A stretch of DNA of 64,000 bases, taken from Methylobacterium sp. NEAU K (GTDB lineage: Bacteria > Pseudomonadota > Alphaproteobacteria > Rhizobiales > Beijerinckiaceae). Location: the NCBI RefSeq assembly GCF_030700285.1, contig NZ_JAUYZJ010000001.1:62001-126000 (forward strand). Direction: 5' to 3'. Below are positions 43,740-54,346 of the stretch, in pieces. A program made the position numbers and the translations under genes. The notes beneath the pieces were generated by a model, which made no database searches, was not told the origin of the DNA, and was given only the letters and a program-made list of their open reading frames with translations. Position 1 is the stretch's first letter. Each line of letters starts with the position of its first letter.

Positions 43740-45649
43740 CGCGGAGCCCCGGTCTTGGCGGCGCGCTGGTCGTCGTACCACCACGTCGTCGGGAAGCCGG
43801 ATCCGGCATAGAGCGGCAGCACGGCCGGGTGGTTGAAGCGGTTCCAGCGCAGGGTCCGTTGCTCGCTCGAGGCCCATTGCGGCACGACGTAATCGTGGGC
43901 GAGCAGCACCCGGTCGAGCGCCCGGGTCGCCGCGACGACGCCGGCCCGATCCCGCGCGAAGATCACCTTCTCGATCAGCGCGTCGATCCCGGGGTCCTTG
44001 ATCCCGATCAGGTTGCGCGAGCCCGGCTTGTCGGCCGCCGCCGAGCCCCAATACTCGCGCTGCTCGTTGCCGGGAGAGAGCGACTCGCCCCAGTTCGACG
44101 TGGTGACGTCGAAGTCGAAGTTGCGGATGCGGTTCTGGTATTGCGCCTGGTCGATCACCCGCAGGGTGGCGTCGATTCCGATCAGCTTCAGCTGCGCCGA
44201 GAACGGCAGGATCACCCGCTCGAAGGTGTTCTGGAATTCGAGGAACTCGACGGTCAGCGGCTCGCCCGTGGCCTTGTTGACCATCTTGCCGCTGCGCAAT
44301 TCGTAGCCGGCCTCGCGCAGGAGGCCCACGGCCTCGCGCAGGTTCTTGCGCACGGCCTCCTGCGTGTCGTTCACGGGGTTGGCGTAGGGCGTGGTGAAGA
44401 CCGAAGCCGGGATCTTGTCCTTGACGCTCTCGAGGATCGCCTTCTCGTCGCCCTCCGGTAGGCCCGAGGAGGCCAATTCCGAGCCGAAGAAGTAGGAGTT
44501 GATGCGCTTGTACAGGCCGTAGAACAGCGCCTTGTTCATCTCCTCGTAGTTCATTGCCAGGTTGAAAGCCCGTCGCACCCTCGGGTCCTTGAACTTGTCC
44601 CGGCGCGCGTTGAAGACGAAGGCCTGCATGATGCCCATGCCGCGCTCGGGGAATGCCTCCTTGATCAGGCGCCCCTCCTTCACGGCCGGGAAGTCGTCGT
44701 AGGCGGTGGCCCAGTTGCGGGCGATGTTCTCGACCCGGAAGTCGTAGAGGTCGCCCTTCAGCGCCTCTACCAGCACGGTGCCGTCGCGAAAGTACTCGTA
44801 GCGCTCGGTATCGAAGTTGTAGCGGCCGGCATTCACCGGCAGATCCTTGCCCCAGTAATCGGGCACCCGGGTATAAGTCGCGGTCCGGCCCGGCTCGAAC
44901 TTCGAGAGCCGATAGGGGCCGGAGCCGAGCGGCGGTTCGAGGCTGGTCTCGGTGACGCTGCGGGGCTTGCCGTTGGAATCCTTGGCGGTCCACCAATGCT
45001 TGGGCAGGACGCGCAGCTGCCCGATCACCTGCGGCAGCTCGCGGTTGCCGGTCTCCGTGAAGGTGAAGGTCACCTCGTGCGGCCCGGTCGCCTCGGCCTT
45101 GGCCACGGTCTGGTAATAGGCGGCGTAGAACGGGCTGTTGGCCTTCAGCACATGGAAGGACCAGACGACGTCCTCGGGCGTGATCGGCTTGCCGTCGTGC
45201 CAGCGGGCGTTCTCGCGCAGCCGGTACGAGACCGAGCCGAGATCGGGGGCGACCCGCACCGCCTCGGCCAGCAGGCCGTACGAGGTGAACGGCTCATCCG
45301 AGGACTCGGTCATCAGCGTATCGTAGATCTGCTGGATGCCGCCCTCGAGGTCACCCTTCAGGCCCGAGACGACGATGTTGAAGTTGTCGAACCCGCCCTG
45401 CGTGCCGAGGCGCACCATCCCGCCCTTGGGGGCGGCTGGGTCGGCGTAGTCGAAGTGCTTGAAGTCGGGGCCGTATTTCGGCTGGCCCATCAGCGTGATC
45501 GCGTGGGTCCATTGCCCGCTGGCGGCCGGCAGGGTGGCCGGCGTGGACGGCATCGCGGCCGGTTCCTGCGCGTGGGCCGGGGCGAGCTGGAGGCAGGCGA
45601 CGAGGAGCGTCGCGGCGAGAAGGCGTCCAGTCACGGTCTGCGCTGTCAC
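43736..45649 (-). CDS. yejA: YejA-like extracellular solute-binding protein (first copy)
   Basis: A 637-residue family 5 binding protein with a Sec signal (MTAQTVTGRLLAATLLVACLQLAPAHA) and blocks GQPKYGPDFKHFDYADPAAPKGG, IYDTLMTESSDEPFTSYGLLAEAV and DKFKDPRVRRAFNLAMNYEEMNKAL. GTG at 45649. First gene of a unit with the paralogue and yejB; the two proteins align along their whole length by eye but share limited identity. YejABEF imports antimicrobial-type peptides such as microcin C in enteric bacteria; substrate here unknown. Confidence 0.9.
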   Translation of the reverse strand: MTAQTVTGRLLAATLLVACLQLAPAHAQEPAAMPSTPATLPAASGQWTHAITLMGQPKYGPDFKHFDYADPAAPKGGMVRLGTQGGFDNFNIVVSGLKGDLEGGIQQIYDTLMTESSDEPFTSYGLLAEAVRVAPDLGSVSYRLRENARWHDGKPITPEDVVWSFHVLKANSPFYAAYYQTVAKAEATGPHEVTFTFTETGNRELPQVIGQLRVLPKHWWTAKDSNGKPRSVTETSLEPPLGSGPYRLSKFEPGRTATYTRVPDYWGKDLPVNAGRYNFDTERYEYFRDGTVLVEALKGDLYDFRVENIARNWATAYDDFPAVKEGRLIKEAFPERGMGIMQAFVFNARRDKFKDPRVRRAFNLAMNYEEMNKALFYGLYKRINSYFFGSELASSGLPEGDEKAILESVKDKIPASVFTTPYANPVNDTQEAVRKNLREAVGLLREAGYELRSGKMVNKATGEPLTVEFLEFQNTFERVILPFSAQLKLIGIDATLRVIDQAQYQNRIRNFDFDVTTSNWGESLSPGNEQREYWGSAAADKPGSRNLIGIKDPGIDALIEKVIFARDRAGVVAATRALDRVLLAHDYVVPQWASSEQRTLRWNRFNHPAVLPLYAGSGFPTTWWYDDQRAAKTGAPR

Positions 45650-45861
45650 GGGCAGGCTGTCTCCGTTGCGTGAGGCCGCGCGGCGCGCGGGCGTTCAGAA
45701 TTCACCGCGTGGTCATAGGGCGGGCGCCCCCCGGGCGTCGAGCTTGCCGGCCTGCATCTTCGCGTGGCGATGCCGGATCGGCCCCCAGACAGCCGCAGGT
45801 CCTTCCCTCTCCCGCGGATACGGAGCCCGTCGCGTCGGGGGAATGTCATCGAGAACACCGC

Positions 45862-47946
45862 TCACGCCGCACGTCCGCGGCGTCCCTCGACCAGCCACAT
45901 GGCGAGAACGGCGGCGGCCAGCGCGGCCAGCGCGGCGAGACCCAGCGCCAGCGGATAGACCTCGACGCCGCGGATATTGGCGCTGTCGCTCGGGCGGAAG
46001 CCGATCCAGTCGCCGCCGGCCAGCCGGCCGCTGCGCACGGTCGCGAGCCGCGGCACCTGGGTGGCGCCACCCGCATCGGCGACGCGGCGGATCGAGCCAC
46101 CCGAGCCCTCCGCCACCGCCTTCAGGCGCTCGGTGTCGCTGAACACGTCGGCGAGCTCGCGCGGATTGGCCGGGCCGACGCTGACGAAGGCGACGAGGTT
46201 GCCGGACCGCAGGGTGTGCAGCCCCAGCGTCTCGGCGTCGAAGGTGGCGCTGAACAGGCCGGGCTCGCCGGGCTTGAGCGTGAGCGTCGTCACCTTGCCG
46301 GTCGGGCCCGTGACGGTGACCGGCTCGACCTGGTCCGCCATGGTCTGGCGCTCAACCCGCACCTCGCGGCCGCGGCCGGTGGTCTGCGCCCGCAGCGCCT
46401 CCTCCTCGAGGGCCGGCTCCTTCATCAACCAATGCGCGAGGCGGCGCAGCAGGTCGAGATAGGGGCCGCCCTCCTGGTAGCCGCGCGCCCAGAGCCAGGC
46501 GTGGTCGGACAGCAGCAGCGCGACGCGGCCCTTCTCCTCCCGCGAGAGGGTGAGCAACGGCAGTCCCTCTGCCCCCGAGAGGATCGGCTGGATGCCGGGA
46601 CGGGTGCGCGCCTCGATGATGCGCAGCCAGTCACCCCAGGCGGGCGGGTTCGCGTCCGAGCCCGGCAGATCGCGCGTGACCGGGTGTCGCTGGCCGACCT
46701 GCGTCGGCGTCGCCTTGTAGGGCCGCTCGACGACCCGTCCGTCCGGATCTCCGGGCAGGATCCCGGCGAGCCGTGTCCGCGCGAGGCTCGCCGGCCCGGC
46801 ATATTCCGGCCCTGCCGCCACCAGCAGGGCGCCGCCCTCGCGCACGTAGCGGACGATGTTGTCGAAATAGGCCTGCGGCAGCACGCTCTGGTTGGCGTAG
46901 CGGTCGAAGATGATCAGGTCGAAGTCCTTGATCTTCTGGACGAACAGCTCGCGCGTCGGAAAGGCGATCAGCGACAGTTCCGAGATCGGCGTGCCGTCCT
47001 GCTTCTCCGGCGGGCGCAGGATGGTGAAGTGCACGAGGTCGACGTTGGCGTCGGACTTCAGGAGGTTGCGCCACGTCCGCTCGCCCTGGTGCGGCTCGCC
47101 GGAGACGAGGAGCACCCGCAGCTTCTCGCGGATGCCCTCGATCGGCAGGACCGCGCGGTTGTTGACCGTGGTGAGCTCGCCCGGCAGCGGCTCGACCTCG
47201 ATTTCCACGACGTTCGGGCCGCCATGCTCGATCCGGGTTGTCAGCGAGAACGGCTTGTCTGTCGGCACATCGCGCCGGCCGATCTCCTCTCCGTCGCGGC
47301 GGATCGTGACGGCGGCATGTCCGGTGCCGCCGCGCTCCATCACCTCGGCGCGGATGGTCAGGTCCTTGCCGACGATGCCGAAGCGCGGCGCCTCCAGGAG
47401 CTTGATCTGCCGGTCACGCTCGTCCGGATGGCCGGTGACGAGGACGTGGAGCGGCGCCTTGATGCCCAACTGGGCCATCGAGGCGGGGATGTCATGGACC
47501 ACCCCGTCGGTGAGCATCACGATCCCGGCGAGCCGCTCCGGCGGCACGTCGGCGAGCGCCTGGCCCAACGCCGTGAACAGCTTGGTGCCGTCGTCGCCGT
47601 CCTTGGCGTCTGGAACGTCGATGAAGCGGGGCTCGATGTCGGTGAGCGCGCCGAAGCGGCGCTGCAACTCGGCGCGGACCGCATCGGTCATCTGCGGCCG
47701 GTCGCCGAGCGCCTGCGATCCCGACCGGTCGACCACGATGGCGGCCACGTCCTTCACGGGCTCGCGGTCCTCCCGCACCAGGGCGGGATTGGCGAGGGCC
47801 GCCAGCACCAGGGCGAGCACCAGGGCGCGCAGCAGCGCAGTGCGGCCCCGCGCCAGGACGGCGAACACCGCCAGGACAACGACGACGACGCCAAGGGTGG
47901 CCAGCACCGGCCAGGGCAGGAGGGGGGTGAAGCTGAGGCTCAGCAT
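45862..47946 (-). CDS. membrane protein with vWA-like and glutamine amidotransferase-like regions
   Basis: A 694-residue protein. Two N-terminal helices (LPWPVLATLGVVVVVLAVFAVLA, LRALVLALVLAALANPAL) are followed by a von Willebrand A-like segment with DxSxS (IVVDRSGSQAL, then VMLTDGVVHD), a region resembling class I glutamine amidotransferase folds (RVLLVSGEPHQGERTW, LIIFDRYANQSV, GGALLVAAGPEYAG) and a final helix near 665. It lies last in the moxR gene set, 91 bp after the DUF4159 gene. The exact function is unknown. Confidence 0.8.
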   Translation of the reverse strand: MLSLSFTPLLPWPVLATLGVVVVVLAVFAVLARGRTALLRALVLALVLAALANPALVREDREPVKDVAAIVVDRSGSQALGDRPQMTDAVRAELQRRFGALTDIEPRFIDVPDAKDGDDGTKLFTALGQALADVPPERLAGIVMLTDGVVHDIPASMAQLGIKAPLHVLVTGHPDERDRQIKLLEAPRFGIVGKDLTIRAEVMERGGTGHAAVTIRRDGEEIGRRDVPTDKPFSLTTRIEHGGPNVVEIEVEPLPGELTTVNNRAVLPIEGIREKLRVLLVSGEPHQGERTWRNLLKSDANVDLVHFTILRPPEKQDGTPISELSLIAFPTRELFVQKIKDFDLIIFDRYANQSVLPQAYFDNIVRYVREGGALLVAAGPEYAGPASLARTRLAGILPGDPDGRVVERPYKATPTQVGQRHPVTRDLPGSDANPPAWGDWLRIIEARTRPGIQPILSGAEGLPLLTLSREEKGRVALLLSDHAWLWARGYQEGGPYLDLLRRLAHWLMKEPALEEEALRAQTTGRGREVRVERQTMADQVEPVTVTGPTGKVTTLTLKPGEPGLFSATFDAETLGLHTLRSGNLVAFVSVGPANPRELADVFSDTERLKAVAEGSGGSIRRVADAGGATQVPRLATVRSGRLAGGDWIGFRPSDSANIRGVEVYPLALGLAALAALAAAVLAMWLVEGRRGRAA

Positions 47947-47979
47947 GGGGCAGAGCGCTCCGGATCCGTGATGCGACGT

Positions 47980-48007
47980 CTCCCTCCCCCCTCTGCGGGG
48001 CGAGAGG
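47980..48007. repeat. dispersed hairpin repeat, family A (copy 4)
   Basis: CTCCCTCCCCCCTCTGCGGGG in the 91-bp gap between the DUF4159 gene and the vWA-like gene, the same core as at 17277 and 19818. Confidence 0.5.
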
Positions 48008-48037
48008 TTTCAGCGCTGCGCGGGTTGTCCAAAAACA

Positions 48038-50857
48038 TCACTGCCCCAACCGCTCCAGCAGCGCGGGCACATGGACTTGGTCCGCCTTGTAGTTGCCGGT
48101 CAGCGTGTACATCACGATGTTCACGCCGCCGCGGAACGCCATCTCGCGCTGGCGCTGGTCGCCGCCGACCACCGGGTAGAGCGGCTCGCCGCGGCGGCCC
48201 ACCGCCCAGGCGGCGGCGAGGTCGTTGCCGGTGATGATGATCGGGCTCACCCCGTCGCCGGCCCGGGCCGGGCGGCGCTCGGCGCCCTCGGCGGCGGGCG
48301 GCAGCGCCTCCACCCAGGTCTGGCCAGAGGCGTAGCGGCCCGGGAAGCTGTCGACGAGGTAGAACGCCTTGGTCAGCACATGGTCGAGGGGCACCGGTTC
48401 GAGCTCCGGCACCTCCAGGGTCGCCAGCATCTTGCGCAGGTAGGTCGCCTCGGGGGAGGTCGGTCCGCCCGGCCGGGCGGTCAGCGCGTCGCGGGTATCG
48501 AACAGGACGGTGCCGCCGTTGCGCATGAAGGCGTCGATCTTTCGGATCGCGGCTTCCGAAGGCTGCGGGCGAGAGGGCGCGATCGGCCAATAGATCAGCG
48601 GGTAGAAGGCCAGCTCGTCCTTGGCCGGGTCGATGCCGGCGGGCTCGCCCGGTTCCAGGGCGGTGCGCGCGGCGAGCATCTGGGTCAGGCCGGTGAGGCC
48701 GGTCCGGCTCGCCTCGTCGAGGGCGGCGTCGCCCGTGATGATGTAGGCGAGCCGCGTGACCAGCGCCGATTCGATGCCGTTCGGCCGGTTGGCCGGCGGC
48801 TCCTCGGCGCGGACCGGCTGCACCGGAAGGGCCGCGAACAGCAGGAGCCCCGCGAACGCCAGCACCGCCGGGCGGCCGCGCAGGCGGCTCGCCCAGGCGG
48901 ACCGGCGCAGGAAGCCGCCGAGCCACAGACCCGCCAGGGTGTCGAGGGCGAGGAGCAGCAGCGCAAGGGTGAACAGGGCCGGGCGCAGATCCAGGGTCTC
49001 GGCTCCGGCGAGCGAGCCGACGCGGGAGCCCGCGATCGCCCCGGCATCGAGGGGCTTCAGCCGGTCGTCCGGCTTCAGGGCGTTCACGCTGATGCCCCCG
49101 TCGGGCGGGCCGTAGAAGCCCGGAGGGTGCTCGGGATTCGCCCGGTCCGCGTAATCGGCCGACACCGCCGTGGCGGAGGCCGGAGGCGAGCCCAGCGCGC
49201 CGAATCCGTCGAGGGTCACCCGCGGGGCGAGCACCGGAGCGGTAGCCCGCGGCGTGTCACCCTGTATCGGCGCCGAAGCGCCGGCCAGCGCCACGACACG
49301 CCTGAGCATGTCGATGAACAGCCCCGAGAGCGGGAGGTTCGACCACGTCGTGTCGGCGGTGACGTGGAACAGCACGATCGTGCCCTGGCCGCGCTTCTGC
49401 GCGGTGACGATCGGGGTGCCGTCCTGGAGGGAAGCCCAGGTCCGGTTGGGCAGGTCGCCGTCCGGCTCGGCCAGGATCTGGCGGCGCACGCCGATATCGG
49501 CCGGCGGCTTCAAGCCCGCGAAGGGGCTCTCGGGCGGGAACGGCGCAAGGGTCTTGGGGCTGTCCCAGGAGAGCGTACCGCCGAGCGTCCGGCCGCCCCG
49601 GCGCAGCCGCACCGGTACCAGGGGATCGTTGCCGGCGGCGAGCCGCGGCCCGGCGAAGCGGAGGAGCATCCCGCCCTCCTTCACGAAGCCCTCGACCCGG
49701 GCGGTGGTCTTCTCGTCCAGCGCGCCGACATCGGCGAGGACGAGCACCGAGACCTGATTGTCGAGGAGCTGGTTGATCGATTCCGCCGTGCCCTTGGCAC
49801 CCCGCGGCTCCTGCACGTCCGCGAAGGGCTGGAGCGCCCGGGCGAGGTAGTAGGTCGGCGCCAGGAGCGGCTGGGCCTGGTCGAGGGTGCCGCCGAAGAC
49901 GAGGCCGACCCGGCGCCGCTTGCCGCGCTCGTCCTGCAGCACCACCGCACCGGCCGAGCGCTCACCCGCGATCTCCAGGCGGCTGATGCTGTTGCGCAGC
50001 TCCACGGGCATCTCGAAGGTCGCTTCCGCCTCGGTGGCGTCGGCCGCGAAGGCGAAGTCGCGCTCGGCGAGCGGCAGGCCCTTCGGGTCCAGAGCCCGGA
50101 TCACCCCCGCGTCGCGCCCGTTCGGGGCCGCCCGCAGGGCGTGCGTGACGAGCTTGCCGGCATTCTCGGTGGCGGTGAGCGCCAGGGCCGGCGGCCTGTC
50201 GGCCCGGAGGACGGTCAGGGCGGCGCCGCTGCCGCCCACGAGGTCGGCGACACCCTTGGCGAAGCGCTCGTCGCCCGCCCCGGCGACGCCGTCGCTGATC
50301 CAGACGAGGCCGGCGCCCCGGTTCTTCTCCAGGAAGGCGCCGATCGTCGCGAGATGCGCGTCGCGCGCGGACAGGATCGGGCGGGGTGCGATGGCGCGCA
50401 ACCGCTCCAGGGCGGCGGCCGGCGTCTTCGCCTCGAAGGCGGCCGGGGCGTCGGCCAGCCCGATCACCGCCACGGGCCGCCCGTCGCGGGCCGCGCCCTC
50501 CACGGCGTCGGTGGCGACCCGCAGCCGGTCGCGCCAGTCGTGGGCGGCCGGGAAGCCGTTGTCGAGGAGCACGAGGAGCGCGCTGCGGCCCCCGCCCGCC
50601 CCGAGGCCGCCGGCATTCCAGACCGGGCCGGCCACCGCCAGGATCAGCGCGGCGGCGATCAGCAGCCGCAGGATCAGCAGCCAGGTCGGCGTACGGGCCG
50701 GCGTCTGCCGCTGCGGGATCAGGTCGGCGACGAGCTTGAGGGGCGGAAAGTTGATCCGGCGGGGGCGCGGCGGGGTCACCCGCAGCAGGAACCACAGGGC
50801 CGGCAGGCCGATCAGGGCGGCGAGCGCCAGCGGAGCGGCGAAGGTCAGACCCAGCAT
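48038..50857 (-). CDS. BatA-N-terminal / DUF4159 membrane protein
   Basis: A 939-residue protein. The start (MLGLTFAAPLALAALIGLPALWFLLRVTPPRPRRINFPPLK) is the aerotolerance-regulator BatA N-terminal domain with two helices, a central region looks amidotransferase-like (VLVLADVGALDEKTTARVEGFVKEGGMLLRFAGPRL), helices lie near 630 and 665, and the C-terminal 230 residues form DUF4159 (RLAYIITGDAALDEASRTGLTGLTQML, FYPLIYWPI). It follows the DUF58 gene by 7 bp. Such sets are thought to help MoxR ATPases mature or insert metal or complexes; this one is unproven. Confidence 0.88.
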   Translation of the reverse strand: MLGLTFAAPLALAALIGLPALWFLLRVTPPRPRRINFPPLKLVADLIPQRQTPARTPTWLLILRLLIAAALILAVAGPVWNAGGLGAGGGRSALLVLLDNGFPAAHDWRDRLRVATDAVEGAARDGRPVAVIGLADAPAAFEAKTPAAALERLRAIAPRPILSARDAHLATIGAFLEKNRGAGLVWISDGVAGAGDERFAKGVADLVGGSGAALTVLRADRPPALALTATENAGKLVTHALRAAPNGRDAGVIRALDPKGLPLAERDFAFAADATEAEATFEMPVELRNSISRLEIAGERSAGAVVLQDERGKRRRVGLVFGGTLDQAQPLLAPTYYLARALQPFADVQEPRGAKGTAESINQLLDNQVSVLVLADVGALDEKTTARVEGFVKEGGMLLRFAGPRLAAGNDPLVPVRLRRGGRTLGGTLSWDSPKTLAPFPPESPFAGLKPPADIGVRRQILAEPDGDLPNRTWASLQDGTPIVTAQKRGQGTIVLFHVTADTTWSNLPLSGLFIDMLRRVVALAGASAPIQGDTPRATAPVLAPRVTLDGFGALGSPPASATAVSADYADRANPEHPPGFYGPPDGGISVNALKPDDRLKPLDAGAIAGSRVGSLAGAETLDLRPALFTLALLLLALDTLAGLWLGGFLRRSAWASRLRGRPAVLAFAGLLLFAALPVQPVRAEEPPANRPNGIESALVTRLAYIITGDAALDEASRTGLTGLTQMLAARTALEPGEPAGIDPAKDELAFYPLIYWPIAPSRPQPSEAAIRKIDAFMRNGGTVLFDTRDALTARPGGPTSPEATYLRKMLATLEVPELEPVPLDHVLTKAFYLVDSFPGRYASGQTWVEALPPAAEGAERRPARAGDGVSPIIITGNDLAAAWAVGRRGEPLYPVVGGDQRQREMAFRGGVNIVMYTLTGNYKADQVHVPALLERLGQ

Positions 50858-50864
50858 GGCGGCC

Positions 50865-51776
50865 TCACTCGGTGCCGCGCGCGGCGATCAGCGTGGCGAG
50901 CCGCAGGGCCGCCTCGCTCGCCGGCCGGTCCGTGCGGTGGATCGTCAGGGTCCAGCCCTGGCCGCGGACGATGGCCTGCAGCGCCGCGCGATGCTCGGCG
51001 ATCCGGGCGCGGTAGCGCGCCCCCCAGGCATCGGCGTCGCCGATATCGAGACTGAGCCCACCTTCGAGATCGTGCAGCACCGCCTGACCGGTGAACGGAA
51101 AGGTCTCCTCGATCGGGTCCACCACCATCAGGAGATGGCCCCGGCTGCCCCGTCCGGCGAGGCTCTGCACGGAGGCCGCGATCCGCTCGGGCTCCGTGAG
51201 GAAGTCGCCGATCAGCACCACCTCGTCGAAGCGGGCGGGGCTCGCCTGCGGCGGCAGGTCCTGGGTCAGTCCGGCGGCATCGGCGACGAGGGCCTGCGCC
51301 ATCCGCTCGACGATGCCCCGCGATGCGGTCGCCCGCGTGAGGCCGAGGAGCCCGACCCGCTCGCCACCCTCCACGAAGGCGTCGGCGAGCGCGAGCCCGA
51401 GGATGAGCGCACGCTCGATCTTGGGGGCCGAGGCGAGCTCCGACGAAAAGCCCATGGAGGCCGAGCGGTCGATCCAAAGCCAGATGTTGTGGGCCGCCTC
51501 CCATTCGCGCTCGCGCACGTAGAGCCGGTCGTCCCGGGCCGAGCGGCGCCAGTCGACCCGCGCGGCGGCCTCGCCGGTGACGAAGGGCCGGAACTGCCAG
51601 AAGCTCTCGCCCGGCCCGGCGCGGCGGCGCCCGTGCAGGCCGTGGGCCAGCAGGCTCGACACCCGACGTGCCTCCAGGACAAGGCGGGGCATCTTGTCCG
51701 ACAGGGCGGTCGCGCCCTCGCTCTCGCGCCTGCCGGGTACGCGCCTGCCTGCATCGAGGGCGTTCGTCGCGACCAT
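50865..51776 (-). CDS. DUF58 domain protein
   Basis: A 303-residue cytoplasmic protein. The DUF58 core lies in the first 130 residues (HGLHGRRRAGPGESFWQFRPFVTGEAAARVDWRRSARDDRLYVREREWE), and a metal-ion-dependent adhesion-type motif DRSASM follows near residue 105 as in vWA domains. DUF58 proteins are regular partners of MoxR ATPases. ATG at 51776, 103 bp after moxR. Confidence 0.9.
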   Translation of the reverse strand: MVATNALDAGRRVPGRRESEGATALSDKMPRLVLEARRVSSLLAHGLHGRRRAGPGESFWQFRPFVTGEAAARVDWRRSARDDRLYVREREWEAAHNIWLWIDRSASMGFSSELASAPKIERALILGLALADAFVEGGERVGLLGLTRATASRGIVERMAQALVADAAGLTQDLPPQASPARFDEVVLIGDFLTEPERIAASVQSLAGRGSRGHLLMVVDPIEETFPFTGQAVLHDLEGGLSLDIGDADAWGARYRARIAEHRAALQAIVRGQGWTLTIHRTDRPASEAALRLATLIAARGTE

Positions 51777-51879
51777 CGTCAGCGCAGCCCTTCCGCGCCG
51801 TCCAGCGCTGACGATGGCTTGAACCCACGCATTTTCTTCACGTTAGCCGGCATCCACCCAACTCGAAAATGCTTCCGGA

Positions 51880-52896
<1,017 letters not shown>

Positions 52897-53568
52897 CTCC
52901 TGCCCGAGGCCCCGCGGGACCCCGCCGGTCATTCGGACAAGTGTGGGGCCGATGATACCGGGCTGGCAAGGTCGGGATCGCCGCACGCCGATTCGCGCCC
53001 GGTTCCGGGCGTCCGAAGCTGCTTCCGGACGACGCGCTCGGACAGGCCGTGATCGCCCTTACGCGCGCCGGGGAAGCCATCTCGCCGCGCTCCGTCTCGA
53101 GGCCCGGCGCATCCCTGGTGCGTTTCGCGGCGCGCGATGACGGAGCGGGCCGGCCGAGCCATTCGAGGGGAGAGAGTACAACCCGCCGGGCGGCGCCTGG
53201 CGGGCCGGTTGCGGGATCCGCTGCGCTCAGCGGCTCCAGGGGAGGGCCGTTCCAAGCGATCGGTGGCGCCAGCGGAAGACGCCCCGTGACTCGGTCGGCG
53301 AGCCCGGACGCCTGGTACCGACAGCTACCGACCCATGCCAGCCGTGCGGACAGCCGTCGTCCCAGCCCGAAAGCAGCCATTCGTCGGCCGTCCGTCAACT
53401 TCGGCTCACGGTGGAAAGCGGCCGCCGGGTGCAATTCCACAGCCAGAATTGCAGAAATCACGTTCCTAGCGGAAGCTTAGCCCTTCCCTCGTGAGTGTAG
53501 ATCGGCCCCGATTGCCGTGGCATCCGAGATCGGGCCGGTCCACATCACCGCCGTATCACGCGCCGGGA
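52897..53568. other. intergenic region without a recognised gene
   Basis: About 670 bp between moxR and the GST gene. Short frames exist on both strands but are Arg/Ser/Ala-rich with no fold, no ribosome site and no hydrophobic pattern. It must contain the moxR promoter at its left end. No clear hairpin or repeat was found. Confidence 0.5.
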
Positions 53569-54267
53569 TTACTTACGGTCGTCTAGTTCCGCTACGCCGC
53601 TGCTGCGATCGGCGTAGGCCGCTCGAAACGCCGGGCGCTCCTGCCAGCGCCGCCAGAATGCATCGAGGTGCTCGAACCGCTCGTCCAGCGGCGTCGCGCA
53701 GACTGGGAACTTCGAGAACGCCACCGCCGTCGCCAGCGTGATGTCCGAGAAGGTCGGCGCATCCCCGCCCAACATCCAAGCGCGGCCGTCCGACAGGTGC
53801 CGGTCCACGAGCCCCGCGTGGGCCAGTGCCTCCTTGCGGCAGTGCTCGCCCCAGGCCGGGTTGTGCGTCAGTTCGAGCTTCGGACCCAGCCCACGGTGCA
53901 GGACGTGGAACATCGTGGTGATGCGATAGAGGATGTGCACCCAGATGCGGGTGTCCCACATCGCGTCCAGGCCCTGCTCCATCGGGGTCTCGCCCATGAT
54001 GCGGCGGCCGGGGAAGGCTTGGTCGAGGTAGCGCACGATGGCGGTCGTCTCGGACAGGATGCCGCCATCGGCTAGGCGTAGGGTCGGCGTCTCGCCCCAG
54101 GGGTTCATCTTGAGGTGTTGCCACCCCCGCTGCTCTCCGCCGGGGGCCATGTCGTAGATCACCTCATCGAACTGATCGGCGATGCCCTTCTCGTGCAGGA
54201 AGAGGCGCACGCGCTGGGGGTTGGGGAAGGCCGAGGGCGAGGTGTAGAGGCGGGGTTTGTCCGTCAT
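53569..54267 (-). CDS. glutathione S-transferase family protein
   Basis: A 232-residue protein with a thioredoxin-like N-terminal domain (RLYTSPSAFPNPQRVRLFLHEKGI) in which Ser and Asn stand where glutathione is activated, the cis-Pro region NPWGETPTLRLADGGILSETTAIVRYLDQAF, and a helical C-terminal domain ending in DAFWRRWQERPAFRAAY. ATG at 54267 has a GGAGG site. It is divergent from a TetR regulator and both share palindromic operators, so it is probably induced by that regulator's ligand. Confidence 0.87.
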   Translation of the reverse strand: MTDKPRLYTSPSAFPNPQRVRLFLHEKGIADQFDEVIYDMAPGGEQRGWQHLKMNPWGETPTLRLADGGILSETTAIVRYLDQAFPGRRIMGETPMEQGLDAMWDTRIWVHILYRITTMFHVLHRGLGPKLELTHNPAWGEHCRKEALAHAGLVDRHLSDGRAWMLGGDAPTFSDITLATAVAFSKFPVCATPLDERFEHLDAFWRRWQERPAFRAAYADRSSGVAELDDRK

Positions 54268-54284
54268 CGTAGCGTCCTCCAATC

Positions 54285-54310
54285 GCACCTACCGTGCGTC
54301 AGGTAGGTGC
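54285..54310. promoter_or_regulatory. TetR operator A (GST side)
   Basis: GCACCTACC (54285-54293) and GGTAGGTGC (54302-54310) are exact inverted repeats with an 8-bp spacer. The central 20 bp share 15 positions with operator B. It lies 18 bp upstream of the GST start codon. Confidence 0.65.
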
Positions 54311-54346
54311 GGCCGGCATAGGAGCTTCACGCATTGCCTGTCAAAG

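Noticed and set aside
48071..51055. 994-residue plus-strand frame opposite the DUF4159 gene
   Set aside because: Antisense to a gene with clear BatA/DUF4159 features; the composition is that of a reverse-frame shadow.
53049..53480. 143-residue plus-strand frame in the moxR-GST gap
   Set aside because: No ribosome site, no hydrophobic pattern, and Arg/Ser/Ala-rich composition; treated as noncoding.
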